A stretch of DNA of 60,595 bases, taken from a bacterium. GTDB lineage: Bacteria; Electryoneota; RPQS01. The stretch lies in the NCBI GenBank assembly GCA_016721565.1, contig JADKHW010000021.1, positions 1-60,595 of the forward strand, in the 5' to 3' direction. Below, one piece after another: positions 46,501-56,235 of the stretch. Numbering within the stretch: position 1 is the stretch's first letter; every line of letters starts with the position of its first letter. A program made the position numbers and the translations under genes. The notes under the pieces were generated by a model, which saw nothing but the letters and a program-made list of their open reading frames with translations, was not told the DNA's origin and ran no database searches.

Positions 46501-49500
46501 AAGTTCACACCTTGCCAGCTCACGTTTTGTGCAAAACCAATCGGCACCCGCGCGGGCAAGCTGTTCATGAACGCGATGGTCGGCAATACAATTGAGAAGT
46601 TCGCATCTGACACGTCAGTGAGATTGCCGTCGATAGTTGACACAGCTCTCACGCGCGCAGTTGCGGAAGCATTGCCGCCCACCGTCCAACCAAAAGTATT
46701 CCCGACTACGTTCGCCGCCAACACTTCCCACGTTCCAGCAGGATAGTTGCGATTAAGTTCGACGCGCACAGGATCGCTCACTGCAACACGCGACCAATTA
46801 ATAGTAACATTCTGTCCCACGACCCACGTATTGCCGCCGTTCGGCTGCAAGACATTGACCACAGGATTCGTAATCACAAAGCTCGTGTCACCGTCCGTCT
46901 CAACAAAAATCCCGGATGTCGTTCGCAAGACAAACCGCGAATTCGGCGTCAATGGCGGCGTTACCGACCAATGAATCGAATCACCGACGACGTCTTCACG
47001 CAAGAGTTCCACGTCACTGACAGGATTACCACGATCTATAAACACATCAATCGGATCGTTGACATGATCTCTTTGCCATGAAACCAAGATTTCGCGTCCA
47101 ACGGCGAGCGTATCACCCGCGACCGGCGAGGTCAAATCAATTAGCGGCATCACAATCGTCGTGTTAAATCCGATTGCACCCTGCACCCACGGTTTGCTCA
47201 CAAGACTGACGCGGAAGCGCGCAGTCGTTGTCACAGGCGCAGTCACCTGCCAATTGAAACTCGAACTGTCAGTTTGACCGATTTGCGTCCACGGTCCACT
47301 CACGCCGTTGCGCGAAATTTCAATATTCGCAAGCCCTGGTGCAAAGCTCCGCGTCCAAGCGATCGTTTCCGTTCCGCCGACAATCATAGCACCTGACGCG
47401 GCAGGTTGAGTAATCGTCAACACCGGCGTTCCGAGCGGACACGGCCCCGCCGTATCGCCAAGCTGCGTGTTCCACGACGAGAGAATTCTGAAATTCGCGT
47501 TCGGAGCTGGATCACCAGTCGCCACCCACATGAACGAATCAGCCTGCACCGCATTTGCGAGCACGAGCCACTGACCCGATGGATAGTTACGTTTCAGATA
47601 GACCGTCACACCGGGTTGCAATCCGATGCGGCGCCAACTGAATTTCACCGTATCGCCGATTGCAATTGAATCACCGCTCGTCGGCTCAATCAACACAACC
47701 GATTCTGGCAGAATTGCGAAATTCTCGTCGCTGATATCATAAATGTTGTTGTCAAACACCATTAGCACACGCACACGCGCGTGAATTGTGCTCGCGCCGG
47801 AAATCGTCCAGACAAAACTGTCCGCCGATGTTTGCGTCAACAACGTTTCCCAAGTTCCGTTCGGCCAATCGCGATTAAGCTGCACTCGCGCCGAACCGTT
47901 CGCGCCGTTGCGCGCCCAGCGAATCGTCTGCGAACGTCCCAGAATCAGAGTATCGCCGCCATTCGGAGCCGTGAGTTGTAGCGCAGGAAGGAATGTTCCA
48001 AAGTCTGCATCGTTCACATCCAAAATTTCACTGCGACCGTTCATGGACACACGCACACGGCCATGCGCAAATCCCGGCGCGTTGATCGTGAATGAGTAAG
48101 TGTTCGGTGTCAGGTTTGTCGCCAAAGTTTCCCACACGCCGCCCGGATAGTCGCGATTGAGTGCAACATCAACTCCGCCCGGTACGCCGTTCTTCGTCCA
48201 CACAATCTGGGCCTGATCACCAAAGGTAAACAGCGCCGAGGTATTGTAAGAAGAGACGTTAATCGACGGAGTAACAAGGGTCAGATTGTTATCGGAAATA
48301 TCAAGCGCGTTATACTCTTCAGAACGCACGCGCAAACGCGCAACTCCTGATTCGTTTCCACTAACCAACCAGTTGTAACTTGTTCCGGTGAGTCCAGTCG
48401 CAATCGTCTGCCACGCACCGCTCGGGTATGTGTAGTTGATGTCAATCGCCACATTTGACGTGAAGTCTGTTTTGCTAAACGTAATTGTCTCAGTATTACC
48501 CAAACCCAGCACGCCGCTGTTCGGTGACATCAACGCAACCGACGGCACAAGAATCGCCTCCACCGGCGTGGAATCGCCGAGTGCGGCATTGCGAGTTGAC
48601 AACACACGCAAAACCGTCGATGTGCTTCGCGGACCTGTTACGCTCCAGTTGTAACTATCTGACAAAACGTTTCCGGCCACGAGTTCCCACGCGCCGCCCG
48701 GATAGGTGCGATTAACGTAGATATTCGCTCCCGCTCCGACACGCGTGCGCGTCCACGCAAGCGGCAACACATCGCCGACTTGGAAGCTATCTGAAACAGT
48801 CGGCGATGTCAACGTCAACGATGCAAAATTCACAGGCACGTTGAAATCAAGCGTGTCACCGACATTCGGAATCACAGTATGCACCAAGCGGAAGCGCGTG
48901 GTCGTATTCGGCGGACCGGACGGAGTCCAGAACAAATCATTTGCGGTCGTAACACCGATTTGTTGCCATGCTCCGCTCGGGTAATTCAGATTCACGTCAA
49001 CTCGCACGTTTCCATTTGCGGATGCACTGCGCGTAAACGTAATCTGATTCGCCACGCCAATCGCCATCGTGTCGCCAATCACCGGCGACGTGAAAGTTAG
49101 AGTTGGTTGCTGAATCGAGAAGTTACTTGCCGAAATGTCGTTCTGCGCGGTATTGCTGGTATTCTGCACACGAATACGGCAAAGCGCCGAAGTCGGTGCA
49201 GTTGCAGTCCACACAAATGAATCGGCTTGCAAATTCGACGCAAGAAGTTCCCAACTGCCGCCCGGATAGTTGCGATTCACATGCACGTCCACACCCGTTA
49301 CTTGCACGCGTTGGAAACGAATCGTCTCCGCACGTCCAACGGCATAAACATCGCCACCGTCCGGCGAAATCAACGTCACGCCCGGATTAACAATCGAGAA
49401 GTTCGCGGCCATTGTGTCGCCGGCAGTCGGGTAAAGCGTGCTCTCAAGTCTAATGCGCGCAGTACTGGTCACGGCGCCCGCCGCTGTCCAGTTCACTGAA

Positions 49501-52500
49501 TTGCCGGTAACGTTGGAAGCAATCGTTTCCCAAGCTCCGTTTGGATAGGTACGATTGAGTTTTACTAATACCGCTTGCGGATGATCAACACGCGTAAGCT
49601 GAATCGTGTAAACTGAACCAGTCGCCCACTGCTCACCTCCAACTGGTGAAACAAGTGTCAACTCCGGTCTGAAGATCGTGAAGTTTGCATTCGAGGTGTC
49701 GCTATATGTAGGAACGCTCTCATGCACGACTCGGATTCGCGCAGTAGTCGTCGGATCTTGCGTGGCTGTCCAAGTATAACTGCTGTTTGTAAGTCCGGTT
49801 GCAAGTGTCGTCCAAGCGCCGCTTGGATAATTCGTGTTTAGTTCAACACGAACTCCGCCCGTCAAATTACTGCGCGTCCAATTAATCGAAGTGTTCGTCA
49901 AATAGCGAACCTGCTCGCCGCCATTGGGCGCAGTCACTGTAATCGACGGCAAAACGATATTTTCGTTTCCTGTCGAATCACCGATGGTTGGGTTGCTGTT
50001 CAACGTGACACGGAATCTTGCATTGCTTGAAACCGGCGCAGTCACTAACCACGACAATGTATCCGCACTCGTACTGCCAATATTTTCCCACGTTCCAGCG
50101 GGATAGGTGCGATTGAGTTGAATGGTCGCCGCGCCGCTGGCAATGACACGACTCAAGCTGAATAGTTGCGGGAAGCCAATCAGCAATGTGCTGTTGTCCG
50201 CCGGAGCCGTCAACGTTAACGTCGGCAACACGAGCTGGACAACGTCCGACGTGTCACCTAACGAGCCGTTTGCAGTTGCAACAACACGGAAGCGCGACGT
50301 TGCGCTCGCAGGGCCGGTTACAGTCCAAGTGAATACCGTGTCGGTTTCAGACGCAGACAACGTCTCCCACGCTCCGCTTGGATACGTGCGCATGAAGTCA
50401 ACGCGCACGGGAGATGCCGTGCCGGATTTTGTCCAGGCGACATTCTGTTGTGAACCAACCGGCCAAGCCGCTCCGGTAGCCGGAGCGATGATCGCAAGTG
50501 ACGCATTTTCGATTGCAAAATTCGCATCCGAGCTATCGGCAACCCAAGCATAAGTTTGATGCACGACACGCAAACGCGCGTTGCTGCTGATGGGAGTTGT
50601 GACGTTCCAGTTGTAACTACTCACTGTGACACCCGATGCCACAGTTTCCCAGTTCGCGCTGGGATAGTTACGATTGAGTTGGATATTGACTGCGCCGTCG
50701 GCATTTGTGCGCGTAAACGTAATTGGACTCACCGTTCCGACATAATAGGTTCCGTTATTGTGCGACGTGAGCGCAAGCGTTCTCTGAATCAAAGAGAAAT
50801 TCGCGTTGGACGAATCAGGCGTGGCCGCGCCGGAATTTAGTTCAACTTTAACACGGGCAGTCGTTGAGGCCGCTCCACTCGCGAGCCAGACAAATGTATC
50901 TGCCGTGCAGTTTGTGGTCAAGTTCTCCCACGTTCCGCCCGGATAGGTGCGATTGATTGTGATCGTAGCCGGACCGGAAGCAAAGTTGCGCGTAAATCGA
51001 ATCGTCGTATTGGTACCGATTGAGATCTGCTCGCCACCGTTGGGAGCCGTAACGGTTAGTGACGGCTGAGCGATTGTAAACACCGCATTCGAATTGTCGG
51101 TGGTGGTCGTGTCAGATGTCAAGCGAACGCGCATCAGCGCTGTCGAAGTCGCCGCGCCGGTGACGGTCCACGCAAACGTGTCCGCCGTAACGGTTGATGC
51201 TAACGTCTCCCACGCGCCCGTGCCGTTGTTGCGATTGAGTTGAACAGTGGCATTTCCGGTGGCAAATGTGCGCGTGAAGCGAACCACTTGCTGCGAACCG
51301 ATGGCCCACTGCTCTCCGCCGTTCGGTGACGTGACCGCAATCGAGGGATTCACTAACGCGAAGTTCGCGTTTGATGTGTCGCCGACGGTAGATTGCGTCG
51401 TCAGGAAGACACGCACGCGGACGTTATTATTCACGGCACCAGTCGGAGTCCACGAGAAGGTATCAACGGCGACGTTGTTTGCCAACTGCTCCCACGTTCC
51501 ACCCGAGTAGCTGCGCATGAACTGAACCGTCACATTGCCCGGCGCGTTGGTGCGTGTCCAGCGAATGGTATGCGGAGAATTCATCAGCCAGCTTTCGCCG
51601 CCATTCGGCGAAGTCAGCGTCAAGCCTGCATTATTGATGATAAAATTGGTAGCGCTCGTGTCCGCAAGCGATTGGTCACTGACTAAATAAACCCGCACGC
51701 GCGCAGCGTTCGAAGCAACGCCTGTCAGCGTCCACTGGAACGTGTCCACTGCGACGGATGCCGCGAGCTGTTCCCATGATCCTGTTGGATAATCGCGATT
51801 GAGCATGACACGAACACCGCCGCTGGCGTTTTGACGACTCCAACGGATGGTTTGTGTTGTGCCCAGATTCCACGACTCACCGCCATTCGGAGCTACGAGT
51901 GAAATCGAAGGTTGAACGATGGTGAAGTTTGCGGCGCTCGTGTCACCGATGGCGTTGTTGCTATTCCAGTAGATGCGAATACGAGCCGTTGCGGTACCGG
52001 GACTTGTGGCAACCCAATTCAACGTTGTGCCACTTACAATTGTGCTCAGCGTTTCCCACGTTCCGCTCGGATAGCCGCGCATCAACTGCACGGTCACATT
52101 GCCAGTGACGTTTGTGCGTGTGAACGCGATCGGGATTGTCGCGCCGACGTTGTACGACTCGCCGCCATTCGGCACGGTCAAGGTCAACGCAGGCTGAACA
52201 ATTGAGAAGTTCGCGTTAGAAGCGTCGGTTATCGCGCCATTTGAGTTAAGCGTCACGCGAACACGCGCGGCGCTCGATATTGGCCCAGTTACCGTCCACC
52301 CTTGGCTGTTGCCTGTGTTGTTGGTGGAGATATTCTCCCACGTCCCGCCCGGATAGTTGCGGTTCAGAGAAACTGTGGCTGCTCCATCGGCAAGATTACG
52401 AGACCACGTAATCGTTTGCGCACTGCCGATCTGCCAACTTTCGCCGCCGTTCGGAGCAGTTACAGTGATACCGGCCGCACCATCGCCAATCGTGAAGTTC

Positions 52501-55500
52501 GTATTGGAGTCGTCGTAGTAGCCCGGCAAATTCACAGGCTGTAAACGAATGCGAGCAGTCGTGGTTGTCGGACCATCTAAGACCCATTGCCATGATGTTC
52601 CCGTGACATTGACCGCAAGCAATTCCAACTCACCCGTCGGGTAAGCACGATTCACATAGATATTGAACGGTCCGCTGATATTCGAGTGCGACCAACTTAT
52701 TGTCTGCGTCGTTCCGGTAAGCCACGTCACAGCCGTATTCGGCGACGTCACTTGCAGGAATGGACTGTTTATCGCAAAATTCGCATTCGACGTATCCGAT
52801 GCAGCGGCATAATCCAGCGATGTCACGCGAATACGCGCGGTCGCGCTTCCAATGTGATCGACATTCCAGACAAGCGAATCTGGAGCAACAGACGCGGCTA
52901 ATGTCGTCCACGTCGCGCTCGGATAGGTCTTGTTTATATCGACTCGACAGTTACCGCTAAAGTTGTACTTATTCCAGCGAATCGTGGTACTTTGACCGGG
53001 CGTAAAAATTTCGCCGCCGTTCGGTTGCGTAACCGTCAGCCACGGGCCACTAATTGTAAAGTCTGTGTTGCTCGTATCGGCAATAGCTGGGTTTGCATCC
53101 TGATAGACATAGATTCGGCAATTCGTTTCCGTCGGAGAAGACACAGTCCATGTGAGGAACGTGTCCGACGTAAGCGTAATGTATTCCCACACACCGTTCG
53201 GGAAGTCGCGTTTGATGCGTACCTGCACGTTGCCGATGTTTCCGCTCTTTGTCCAGCGAATTGTCTGCTGCGAGCCGACAGTCCAGTTTTCTCCACCGTT
53301 CGGAGAAATCACCGTAATTGATGGAACTGCAATTGTGAAGTTTGCATTTGAAATATCTTCTGCGTCCACTTGCGTCAAGTGGCGCACACGAATTCTCGCA
53401 TTTGAAGTCGCCGGAGGTAGAACAGTCCAAGCGTACGAACCATCATTCGGTGTGCTGGCGATTAGCGTCAACCAAGTGCCGTTCGGATAGTCACGATTTA
53501 TTTCAATCGCAACGTTTCCGCCTAAGCCTCCGGTTCCCCATGTAATCGTGTTGGAAACTCCTGTTGACCAACTCTCACCACCGTTTGGTGTCAGTACCAT
53601 CAGCGACGGTGCGGTCGTTTCGGTTTCCCACATACCACGGCCATGCGTTCCGGCGCGAAGTTTACCTGTAGACGGATGCAGCGCTAAGAAATCAACCACG
53701 ACATTGGGCAAGCCTGTCGAGTAGTCAGCCCAGCTTGATCCTGCATTGCTTGAATAATAGACACCAAGGTCATTGCCGGCAAAGAGCTTGTTGCCGTCAC
53801 TCTGATCAATCACGATACAGTTGACAGGCAGATCAGGCAAGCCGGTGGAAACATTGCTCCACGACGTTCCACCGTTGGTGGATTTGTAAACGTGACCAGA
53901 GCCGTAACCTGAGACCGAACAATACACGATATCGCGATTGAGTGGATCAATCGCGATATGAGTAGGATAGCGTTCGGGAATACCGGTCTCGATATTCACC
54001 CAGTTTGCGCCGGTATCGTTGGTCTTGAAGACCTTGCCGTCATAACCTTCGTAACAAATGTAAATCGTTGCAGGGTCGGAAGGCGCAACCGCGATGTGGC
54101 TGATGTAACTTGCGTCAAGCGCAGTTGAAATTGCCGTCCACGATGCGCCGCCATTCGTCGAGCGATAGACGATGTTCGTACCGGTATATAGAATATTCGG
54201 ATTAGTCGGGTCCATCACACGCGGAGTGACCCACGCGCCCGCACCCGTAATACCTGATTGAATCGAATTAAACGACGTGCCGCCGTTGGTTGATTTGTAG
54301 TGATTACCGCGCTGTGTGGTGGCATACACGTTGTTAGAGTTCGTGAAGTCCACATTGCAGTAACCGCCGTCGCCGCCCAACACTCGAGTCTGCGTTGACG
54401 AGTTGTTGTACTTGTTTGTGCCGTTATCTTGCGTACCGCCGTAGGCCACGGTCGGGGACAAGTTATCGTTACAAATTGCGTAGTACTGATAGGTAATCAG
54501 ACCATTGTTCAAACCCGTCCACGACGTGCCGCCGTTCGTTGACTTGAACAAGCCGCCGTCGGTGCCGAGAATAATCGTATTGGGATCACCGGGTTTATAA
54601 GCCATTGCATGGTGATCAGCGTGCGCGTACTGCGAATTTCCTTCGGAGTAGCTCCAAACCGTCATGCGCGTCCACGCGACACCGCCGTTGGTGGATTTGT
54701 AGCCGTCAAGACCGTTTGACCACACTTGATTCGGATCGGTCGGATGCACTTCAACAACGAGGTTATACCAACCTTGTCCTGCATACATATTCGGCGTGGT
54801 GGCCTGCTGCGTCCACGATGCGCCGCCGTTCGTAGATTTGTAAATACCGTAGAGTCCTGCTCCGGCGGAAATCGTTTGCGAGATACCCGCATACAGTGTC
54901 GCAGGGCTGCTCTCGCTAATATCAATTTCCAAACGACCGAAACTTGAACCCGCAGGCAAACCGCTCGTCAACTGCGTCCACGTGACGCCGCTGTTTGTCG
55001 ATTTATAGATACCGTTCGAAGCTGTACCCCACGGATAGCCGTTCGCGCAATAGAGCACGTTCGACGAATCGGGGTGCATTTCGATATCTTTGACGTCGCC
55101 CGTGTGATAGAGCGTCCACGTCGTGCCGCCGTTTGTAGATTTGTAAATACCGCCGACTGAGCTATTACACGCGGCGTAAATAATTTGCGTATTTGTAGGA
55201 TCAATAATAATCTTGTTGACGGCACGGTTCTGCGACTGCGTCCACGAAAGTCCTGTCGTGTTCCACGTTGCTCCGCCGTCGGTGGATTTGAATATGCCCG
55301 CTCCAAAAACTGCATCGACGTTAAACGAACCTTCACCGGTTCCGATGTAAACGATATTCGGGTCATTCGGATCGAGCGCAACCGAGCCGATTGCGAGACT
55401 GGCAAGATCATCCGTCAAGGGTGACCAGTTGGCGCCGCCATCGGTGGTTTTCCAGAGTCCGCCCGAAGCCGAGCCGACGTAAATGATATTTGTGTTTGCG

Positions 55501-55916
55501 GAACTCCAGGCGATGGACAGGACGCGGCCCGCGTAGTTGGTCGGGCCGATATTGGTCCAGTTTTCGTCGAGCGGGTGGTTGGGATTACGGTCAGCCTGCT
55601 TTTGCTGCCAGGCGTTCATGCGGATTGCGACCGGGTCAACGCTGATTCCGGGAGTGAGGCGCTGGCCATAAAACCACGCAAAACGGTTATACGGCTTCCA
55701 GCCCATGCCTTTGCCCGGGCTTGAGTCCGGGTTGAATACGGTACGGTAGGCGGAGTCGGCCTGCATGAACCGGGTGGAGACATCAAACTGTTGGTCGGCA
55801 GCTTGCAACGCGCCACTTTGCGCAAAGATGCCAGATGCAAACAGGAGCAGCCAAAGCCACGTCCCGTGGATGTGCTTAAACCATTGGGTTTTAATGCTAT
55901 AGAATTCCGGTATCAT
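43539..55916 (-). CDS. Giant secreted protein: Asp-box propeller, 35 Ig-like repeats and sorting domain
   Basis: An uninterrupted 4125-residue protein (start at 55916, giving signal segment WLWLLLFASGIFAQ). Residues about 110-800 form Asp-box propellers with a dozen KSTNGGxxW-type motifs (VPS10/sortilin-like). Then come 35 tandem repeats of about 92 residues with the consensus 'ITVTSPNGGESW.VGS.QTIRWTR....GNV.V.LNR.YPSG.WE.LA..V..D.F.WTVTGP.S..ARVRV.....N...DTSNANF.I', which match the Ig-like Kre9/KNH family. Repeats 1-21 are regular and the later ones degenerate. The last about 85 residues are a sorting domain (YPNPFNASLTV...LYFVRM...KRVQLLK). At about 4 nm per repeat it could form a stalk over 100 nm long: a surface adhesin or tether (inference). 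No enzymatic residues are visible. Confidence 0.92.
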   Translation of the reverse strand: MIPEFYSIKTQWFKHIHGTWLWLLLFASGIFAQSGALQAADQQFDVSTRFMQADSAYRTVFNPDSSPGKGMGWKPYNRFAWFYGQRLTPGISVDPVAIRMNAWQQKQADRNPNHPLDENWTNIGPTNYAGRVLSIAWSSANTNIIYVGSASGGLWKTTDGGANWSPLTDDLASLAIGSVALDPNDPNIVYIGTGEGSFNVDAVFGAGIFKSTDGGATWNTTGLSWTQSQNRAVNKIIIDPTNTQIIYAACNSSVGGIYKSTNGGTTWTLYHTGDVKDIEMHPDSSNVLYCANGYPWGTASNGIYKSTNSGVTWTQLTSGLPAGSSFGRLEIDISESSPATLYAGISQTISAGAGLYGIYKSTNGGASWTQQATTPNMYAGQGWYNLVVEVHPTDPNQVWSNGLDGYKSTNGGVAWTRMTVWSYSEGNSQYAHADHHAMAYKPGDPNTIILGTDGGLFKSTNGGTSWTGLNNGLITYQYYAICNDNLSPTVAYGGTQDNGTNKYNNSSTQTRVLGGDGGYCNVDFTNSNNVYATTQRGNHYKSTNGGTSFNSIQSGITGAGAWVTPRVMDPTNPNILYTGTNIVYRSTNGGASWTAISTALDASYISHIAVAPSDPATIYICYEGYDGKVFKTNDTGANWVNIETGIPERYPTHIAIDPLNRDIVYCSVSGYGSGHVYKSTNGGTSWSNVSTGLPDLPVNCIVIDQSDGNKLFAGNDLGVYYSSNAGSSWADYSTGLPNVVVDFLALHPSTGKLRAGTHGRGMWETETTAPSLMVLTPNGGESWSTGVSNTITWGTGGLGGNVAIEINRDYPNGTWLTLIASTPNDGSYAWTVLPPATSNARIRVRHLTQVDAEDISNANFTIAVPSITVISPNGGENWTVGSQQTIRWTKSGNIGNVQVRIKRDFPNGVWEYITLTSDTFLTWTVSSPTETNCRIYVYQDANPAIADTSNTDFTISGPWLTVTQPNGGEIFTPGQSTTIRWNKYNFSGNCRVDINKTYPSATWTTLAASVAPDSLVWNVDHIGSATARIRVTSLDYAAASDTSNANFAINSPFLQVTSPNTAVTWLTGTTQTISWSHSNISGPFNIYVNRAYPTGELELLAVNVTGTSWQWVLDGPTTTTARIRLQPVNLPGYYDDSNTNFTIGDGAAGITVTAPNGGESWQIGSAQTITWSRNLADGAATVSLNRNYPGGTWENISTNNTGNSQGWTVTGPISSAARVRVTLNSNGAITDASNANFSIVQPALTLTVPNGGESYNVGATIPIAFTRTNVTGNVTVQLMRGYPSGTWETLSTIVSGTTLNWVATSPGTATARIRIYWNSNNAIGDTSAANFTIVQPSISLVAPNGGESWNLGTTQTIRWSRQNASGGVRVMLNRDYPTGSWEQLAASVAVDTFQWTLTGVASNAARVRVYLVSDQSLADTSATNFIINNAGLTLTSPNGGESWLMNSPHTIRWTRTNAPGNVTVQFMRSYSGGTWEQLANNVAVDTFSWTPTGAVNNNVRVRVFLTTQSTVGDTSNANFALVNPSIAVTSPNGGEQWAIGSQQVVRFTRTFATGNATVQLNRNNGTGAWETLASTVTADTFAWTVTGAATSTALMRVRLTSDTTTTDNSNAVFTIAQPSLTVTAPNGGEQISIGTNTTIRFTRNFASGPATITINRTYPGGTWENLTTNCTADTFVWLASGAASTTARVKVELNSGAATPDSSNANFSLIQRTLALTSHNNGTYYVGTVSPITFTRTNADGAVNIQLNRNYPSANWETVASGVTVSSYNWNVTTPISSNARLRVVHQTYAWVADSSDANFAIENASLAIIAPATGAAWPVGSQQNVAWTKSGTASPVRVDFMRTYPSGAWETLSASETDTVFTWTVTGPASATSRFRVVATANGSLGDTSDVVQLVLPTLTLTAPADNSTLLIGFPQLFSLSRVIASGAATIQLNRTYPAGTWENIGSTSADTLSWLVTAPVSSNARFRVTLNSNPTIGDSTGNENIVLPSITVTAPNGGEQVRYLTNTSINWTRSNLTGGVRVELNTNYPSGAWTTLATGLTNSSYTWTATQDPTTTARIRVVHESVPTYSDTSNANFTIFRPELTLVSPVGGEQWATGSVYTIQLTRVDHPQAVLVKLNRTYPNGAWETIASNVTGNSVNWTAAGAVTSTARIRLESTLYPTAGDTMAANFSIVNPGVTLISPDGGDVYAVGRAETIRFQRVQVTGVDVHVNRNYPGGSWELLASNLQADSFVWTATAPTSALCRIRVQNTSNTAQNDISASNFSIQQPTLTFTSPVIGDTMAIGVANQITFTRSASANGNVRVDVNLNYPSGAWQQIGVTTANDLFWTPSGPPNTTTRFRLVHTVIPNVGDTLDFNVPVNFASLTLTSPTVSDSFQVGDVLPLAWTRTRVGAGANIYVNRTYPGGAWELVAGNVLSDSYNWSVTGPRSTSTVLRVLSTRNAALGDSTPVEAILVPSVALMSPNSGVLGLGNTETITFSKTDFTSNVAIDINYTYPSGAWQTIATGLTGTSYNWLVSGNESGVARLRVRSEEYNALDISDNNLTLVTPSINVSSYNTSALFTFGDQAQIVWTKNGVPGGVDVALNRDYPGGVWETLATNLTPNTYSFTINAPGFAHGRVRVSMNGRSEILDVNDADFGTFLPALQLTAPNGGDTLILGRSQTIRWARNGANGSARVQLNRDWPNGTWETLLTQTSADSFVWTISGASTIHARVRVLMVFDNNIYDISDENFAILPESVVLIEPTSGDSIAIGDTVKFSWRRIGLQPGVTVYLKRNYPSGQWLVLANAVQADSFMWVATGDPAPNANFRILSSWNTQLGDTAGPCPLGTPVLTITQPAASGAMIVGGTETIAWTRSFAPGLANIEISRNGVSGPWTQIGQTDSSSFNWQVTAPVTTTARFRVSLVSKPWVQGAIGFNTTIVMPLIDLTSPVAGDTLAVGREILVSWQRDHVNDPIDVFIDRGNPVSDVELLREDVVGDSIHWSVTPPLTPNSRFVLRTTSGIFVETDGDTSFVITNPVVNVLQPNGGNTWVVGQNVTINWSRVAVSDPVRVELNRNYPAGTWEVLAANVVGNTFGWTVGGNASATARVRAVSTIDGNLTDVSDANFSIVLPTIAFMNSLPARVPIGFAQNVSWQGVNLTGTVSLYLSRDNGATFPELLAGGLSANQYNWTPGGATAAQAKLKIQSDALPQVNAVSSSFVLAQPTLTVSYPQSGEVITIDQPVMLRWNRADHPAGVRVELDRNYPSGWEILSASVDADSFEWTANGSATTTARLRVVSTVNGSWTDIGNANFTLINAALDVLTPAVESELVLGSPIWVSWQRTGWTGAVSVMLNRVGGTPTVINASTTADTLSWMVSGATAENSYLVVRSLANPSRADSVPLTGPYQGSLELTSPIANSRWIINEPQTVRWDRHHLPTGVNVFLDGGSGFVLLGTAVSDSFTFIPTGLEYASARIAIRSEQRNDIADTSGTFRLVAPHLTLNELVETDLRVGHGPITFTWDAHEVIGPMMLEISRNGLEGPWEQLYYGIQNSFQWWATLPESQDVRLAVRSELEAQYNDTLDQIITIYQPTLSVERFPIDDVLYVGQSVELHISAEHVNQPVIIALDRDGELEQLGDAIVPTDFAFILTSPPSENSHFVVYVPGDDELNVSTTPFALRMPSVEWTTPPAAEVFAGEAVQLGWSIAGIPNALELVRLDESGETILAQDLINESWTWNVSAPRGMAQLILRVTGSPEYADTTAPFMVRVPAMSWVAPSESGTDTSGQNLQLTWSALDGAAPVQLEVSFDGTGWQSIAASLLDTTYLYSLPYFDAASMQFRATSVEHPNISVVSPVRSLIARTLRIDAGDDDVWYVGEQHWVRWTRQHANGEAELDVSYGDRAEGSWVDVTTTQLDSFLWTVEGPATEFASLRIRLAGEPLVFDTTDAPISIRVPEITVTEPNGGESWDVNQQIRIRWTSEGIAGNVQIGLWRGAPINDFDTLFVSTENDGDEAWTITGPACDSCYVVIASEADTSIHDISDASFRITGGVNADPHNAGLPTELAMGSPYPNPFNASLTVPFELPQMSHVSITVFDVLGRQVAQLLDETRPAGYLRMMWEAASAPSGLYFVRMQAADFSDVKRVQLLK

Positions 55917-56050
55917 GCTTAGCCCGTTATTGTTCACAAGACCTCGGAGCAGAGCTAACTCAAAGATTGGACCACAATGGAATAGGGTCTCTAACAATTG
56001 TAAATTCCGGTTCAGAATGTTATGCCATTGGTATCCCCAATTGTGCGCGA

Positions 56051-56080
56051 GAAAATAAAAAAGGGGCTGTTTCCCCCTTT
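56051..56080 (-). terminator. Intrinsic terminator after the beta-helix gene
   Basis: Leftward reading gives AAAGGGG-GAAACAG-CCCCTTTTTTATTTT: a stem with a T6 tract, between the beta-helix gene (ending at 56236) and the giant gene. Confidence 0.7.
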
Positions 56081-56142
56081 ACATCACAAAAGAGATGTAT
56101 TATCTTACATAACACGGCGATCATGGGTCCCGCCGGTAACGT

Positions 56143-56174
56143 AAGCGGCCGCTCTCTTTTGAGGGCGGCCGCTT
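56143..56174 (+). terminator. GC-rich hairpin, possible rightward terminator
   Basis: AAGCGGCCGC-loop-GCGGCCGCTT is a perfect ten-base stem followed rightward by TGTGTTTTT. Leftward there is no T-tract, so in the direction of the genes it may act as a processing or stabilising hairpin. Confidence 0.5.
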
Positions 56175-56235
56175 TGTGTTTTTCCGAATGGGGGGCAGGG
56201 TTTGCCTGTTATAGCATGTTAAAGTTGCCGCCCGG

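Noticed and set aside
43539..55916. Tandem repeats of the giant gene as a CRISPR or DNA satellite array
   Set aside because: The periodicity (about 276-285 bases) is at the protein level with diverged DNA, all in one open frame.
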